A stretch of 64,000 nucleotides of DNA from Pseudomonas thermotolerans DSM 14292 (GTDB lineage Bacteria; Pseudomonadota; Gammaproteobacteria; Pseudomonadales; Pseudomonadaceae). The stretch lies in NCBI RefSeq assembly GCF_000364625.1, contig NZ_KB822601.1:124001-188000 (forward strand). Reading direction: 5' to 3'. Positions 62,768 to 64,000 of the stretch are shown here, piece after piece (position 1 is the stretch's first letter; each line of letters opens with the position of its first letter). The notes under the pieces are model-generated. The model was given only the letters and a program-made list of their open reading frames with translations, was not told the DNA's origin and made no database searches. A program made the position numbers and the translations under genes.

Positions 62768-63865
62768 TCAAAGCTGCTCCACCAGCGCCCGGTAGTCGGT
62801 CGCCAGCGTTGCCTCCAGAATCTCGCGCGGGAAATCGGCGGTCACCACGGCATCGCCCATCTTCCGCAGCAGGACCAGGCGCAGGCGCCCGGCCTGGACT
62901 TTCTTGTCGACCGCCATGTGCTGGAGGAAGTCCTCAGGCGTCATGTCCTGCGGCGGCGCCACCGGCAGGCCGGCACGCTGCAGCAGACGGATCCCGCGAT
63001 CGCGCTCCTGCGCAGTGATCCAGCCCAGACGTCTGGACATCTCCATCGCCATCACGGTTCCCGCGGCCACCGCCTCCCCGTGCAGCCAGGCGCCATAGCC
63101 CTGGTGCGCCTCAATGGCATGACCGAAGGTATGCCCGAGGTTGAGGATGGCACGCAGTCCGGACTCACGCTCATCGGCGCCGACCACCCGGGCCTTGGCC
63201 GCACAGGAGCGCTCGATGACCTCGCTCAGAGCCTGCTGGTCGAGTCCGCGCAGCGCCTCCAGATGTTCCTCCAGCCAGCCGAGGAAGGGCTCGTCGCAGA
63301 TCAGCCCGTACTTGATGACCTCCGCCAGGCCGGCGGACAGCTCGCGGGGCGGCAGGGTCGCCAGGGTGGCGGTATCGATCACCACCGCCTTGGGCTGGTA
63401 GAAGGCCCCCACCATGTTCTTGCCCAGCGGGTGGTTGATGCCGGTCTTGCCGCCCACCGAGGAGTCCACCTGGGACAGCAGGGTAGTCGGCACCTGGACG
63501 AAGGCCACGCCGCGCTGGTAGCAGGCCGCGGCGAAGCCGGCCATGTCACCCACCACACCGCCGCCGAGAGCGACGACGGTGGTACCCCGGTCGTGGCGAG
63601 CCTCGAGCAACCCGTCGAAGATCTTCTGGAGGGTTTCCCAGTTCTTGAACGCCTCGCCATCGGGCAGCACCACGCAGGCCACCTCAAAGCGCTGCAGGGC
63701 GGCCTTTAGCTTGTCCAGATACAGGGGGGCAATGGTTTCGTTGGTGACGATGGCGACCTGCCGGCCGCCGATGTGCTGCGCGAACAGCTCCGGCTGTTCG
63801 AGCAGGCCGGCGCCGATATAGATGGGATAACTGCGATCGCCCAGGTTTACATGGAGAGTGTGCAT
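62768..63865 (-). CDS. aroB: 3-dehydroquinate synthase
   Basis: 365-residue NAD- and Zn-dependent enzyme, second step of the shikimate pathway. [18 protein letters not shown] (about 97-114), [19 protein letters not shown] (about 127-145), [12 protein letters not shown] (Zn His, about 247-258) and GEAVAAG. Middle gene of aroK-aroB-damX. Confidence 0.97.
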   Translation of the reverse strand: MHTLHVNLGDRSYPIYIGAGLLEQPELFAQHIGGRQVAIVTNETIAPLYLDKLKAALQRFEVACVVLPDGEAFKNWETLQKIFDGLLEARHDRGTTVVALGGGVVGDMAGFAAACYQRGVAFVQVPTTLLSQVDSSVGGKTGINHPLGKNMVGAFYQPKAVVIDTATLATLPPRELSAGLAEVIKYGLICDEPFLGWLEEHLEALRGLDQQALSEVIERSCAAKARVVGADERESGLRAILNLGHTFGHAIEAHQGYGAWLHGEAVAAGTVMAMEMSRRLGWITAQERDRGIRLLQRAGLPVAPPQDMTPEDFLQHMAVDKKVQAGRLRLVLLRKMGDAVVTADFPREILEATLATDYRALVEQL

Positions 63866-63914
63866 ACGGCCCCCACTGTGAAAAGGGCTCTAGGATAGCG
63901 CAAATCCCCGGGTC

Positions 63915-64000
63915 TCAACGCGGCGGCAGCGAATGCACACGCTCGAGGATTTCCTGCACGACCATGCGCGGCGGACGAGTGTCGGTCTCGATGACCAGAT
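63915..64000 (-). CDS. aroK: shikimate kinase, 3' end only
   Basis: The last 27 codons (LVIETDTRPPRMVVQEILER and a short tail ending LPPR, stop at 63915-63917) match the C-terminus of AroK, where ETD and RPP are typical. The rest lies beyond the window. Shikimate kinase phosphorylates shikimate; the position before aroB confirms the call. Confidence 0.88.
   Translation of the reverse strand, partial: LVIETDTRPPRMVVQEILERVHSLPPR

Overview
This is ordinary chromosome of a high-GC gammaproteobacterium, almost certainly a member of Pseudomonadaceae close to the P. aeruginosa lineage. The evidence is the combined gene content: a separately encoded bioB-F-H-C-D cluster next to a ComF-type gene, fhp/fhpR, a paired acyl-CoA dehydrogenase locus, glcB, ahpCF, hisBHAF with monofunctional hisB, waaA, gltBD-damX-aroB-aroK, and regulatory sites of Pseudomonas type (GacA, PsrA, RccR, OxyR, sigma-54). 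No insertion sequence, prophage, CRISPR array, rRNA or tRNA was recognised. Coding density is high, and most long extra reading frames are GC-driven shadows.

Layout. 0-4.5 kb: NO detoxification (fhpR regulator, fhp flavohaemoglobin), a GGA-rich Rsm-type small RNA with its GacA box, and a secreted nuclease-like gene. 4.5-9 kb: two convergently regulated-looking acyl-CoA dehydrogenase genes separated by a decayed LuxR-type gene, with tandem PsrA boxes upstream of the second; a decayed small gene follows. 9-13.6 kb: biotin operon with a BirA operator that lies inside the annotated 5' end of the divergent comF. 13.6-17.2 kb: comF, a ModE-type regulator, srkA, rarD. 17.25-17.74 kb: a 497-bp non-coding gap between two convergent genes carrying three perfect DnaA boxes. 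17.7-23.8 kb: gcvR-like, GNAT, glcB (RccR-type operator), ahpC-ahpF (OxyR site). 23.9-29.3 kb: a cNMP/CBS/DUF294 signalling protein with an exonuclease partner, GST, a shortened CBS protein, a retropepsin-like protein and an acyltransferase. 29.3-36.1 kb: a sigma-54 promoter with a probable NrsZ-like small RNA, trmL, secB-grxC-rhodanese, gpmI-envC-ctpA. 36.1-40.5 kb: his genes and waaA. 40.5-51 kb: transporter, oxidoreductase and regulator genes, including a universal stress protein gene that has lost its stop and runs into parA-like. 51-54.8 kb: hemE and an orphan sulfonate-type binding protein plus FMNH2 monooxygenase. 54.8-64 kb: gltD, gltB, damX, aroB and the 3' end of aroK.

The most interesting material is non-coding: the Rsm-type sRNA (about 3484-3622), the DnaA-box locus (17247-17743), the sigma-54-driven short RNA (about 29443-29497), the three-site NorR array, the BirA operator embedded in the comF 5' end, and the RccR-type palindrome over the glcB promoter. 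All were read by eye; no alignment, folding or database search was run.
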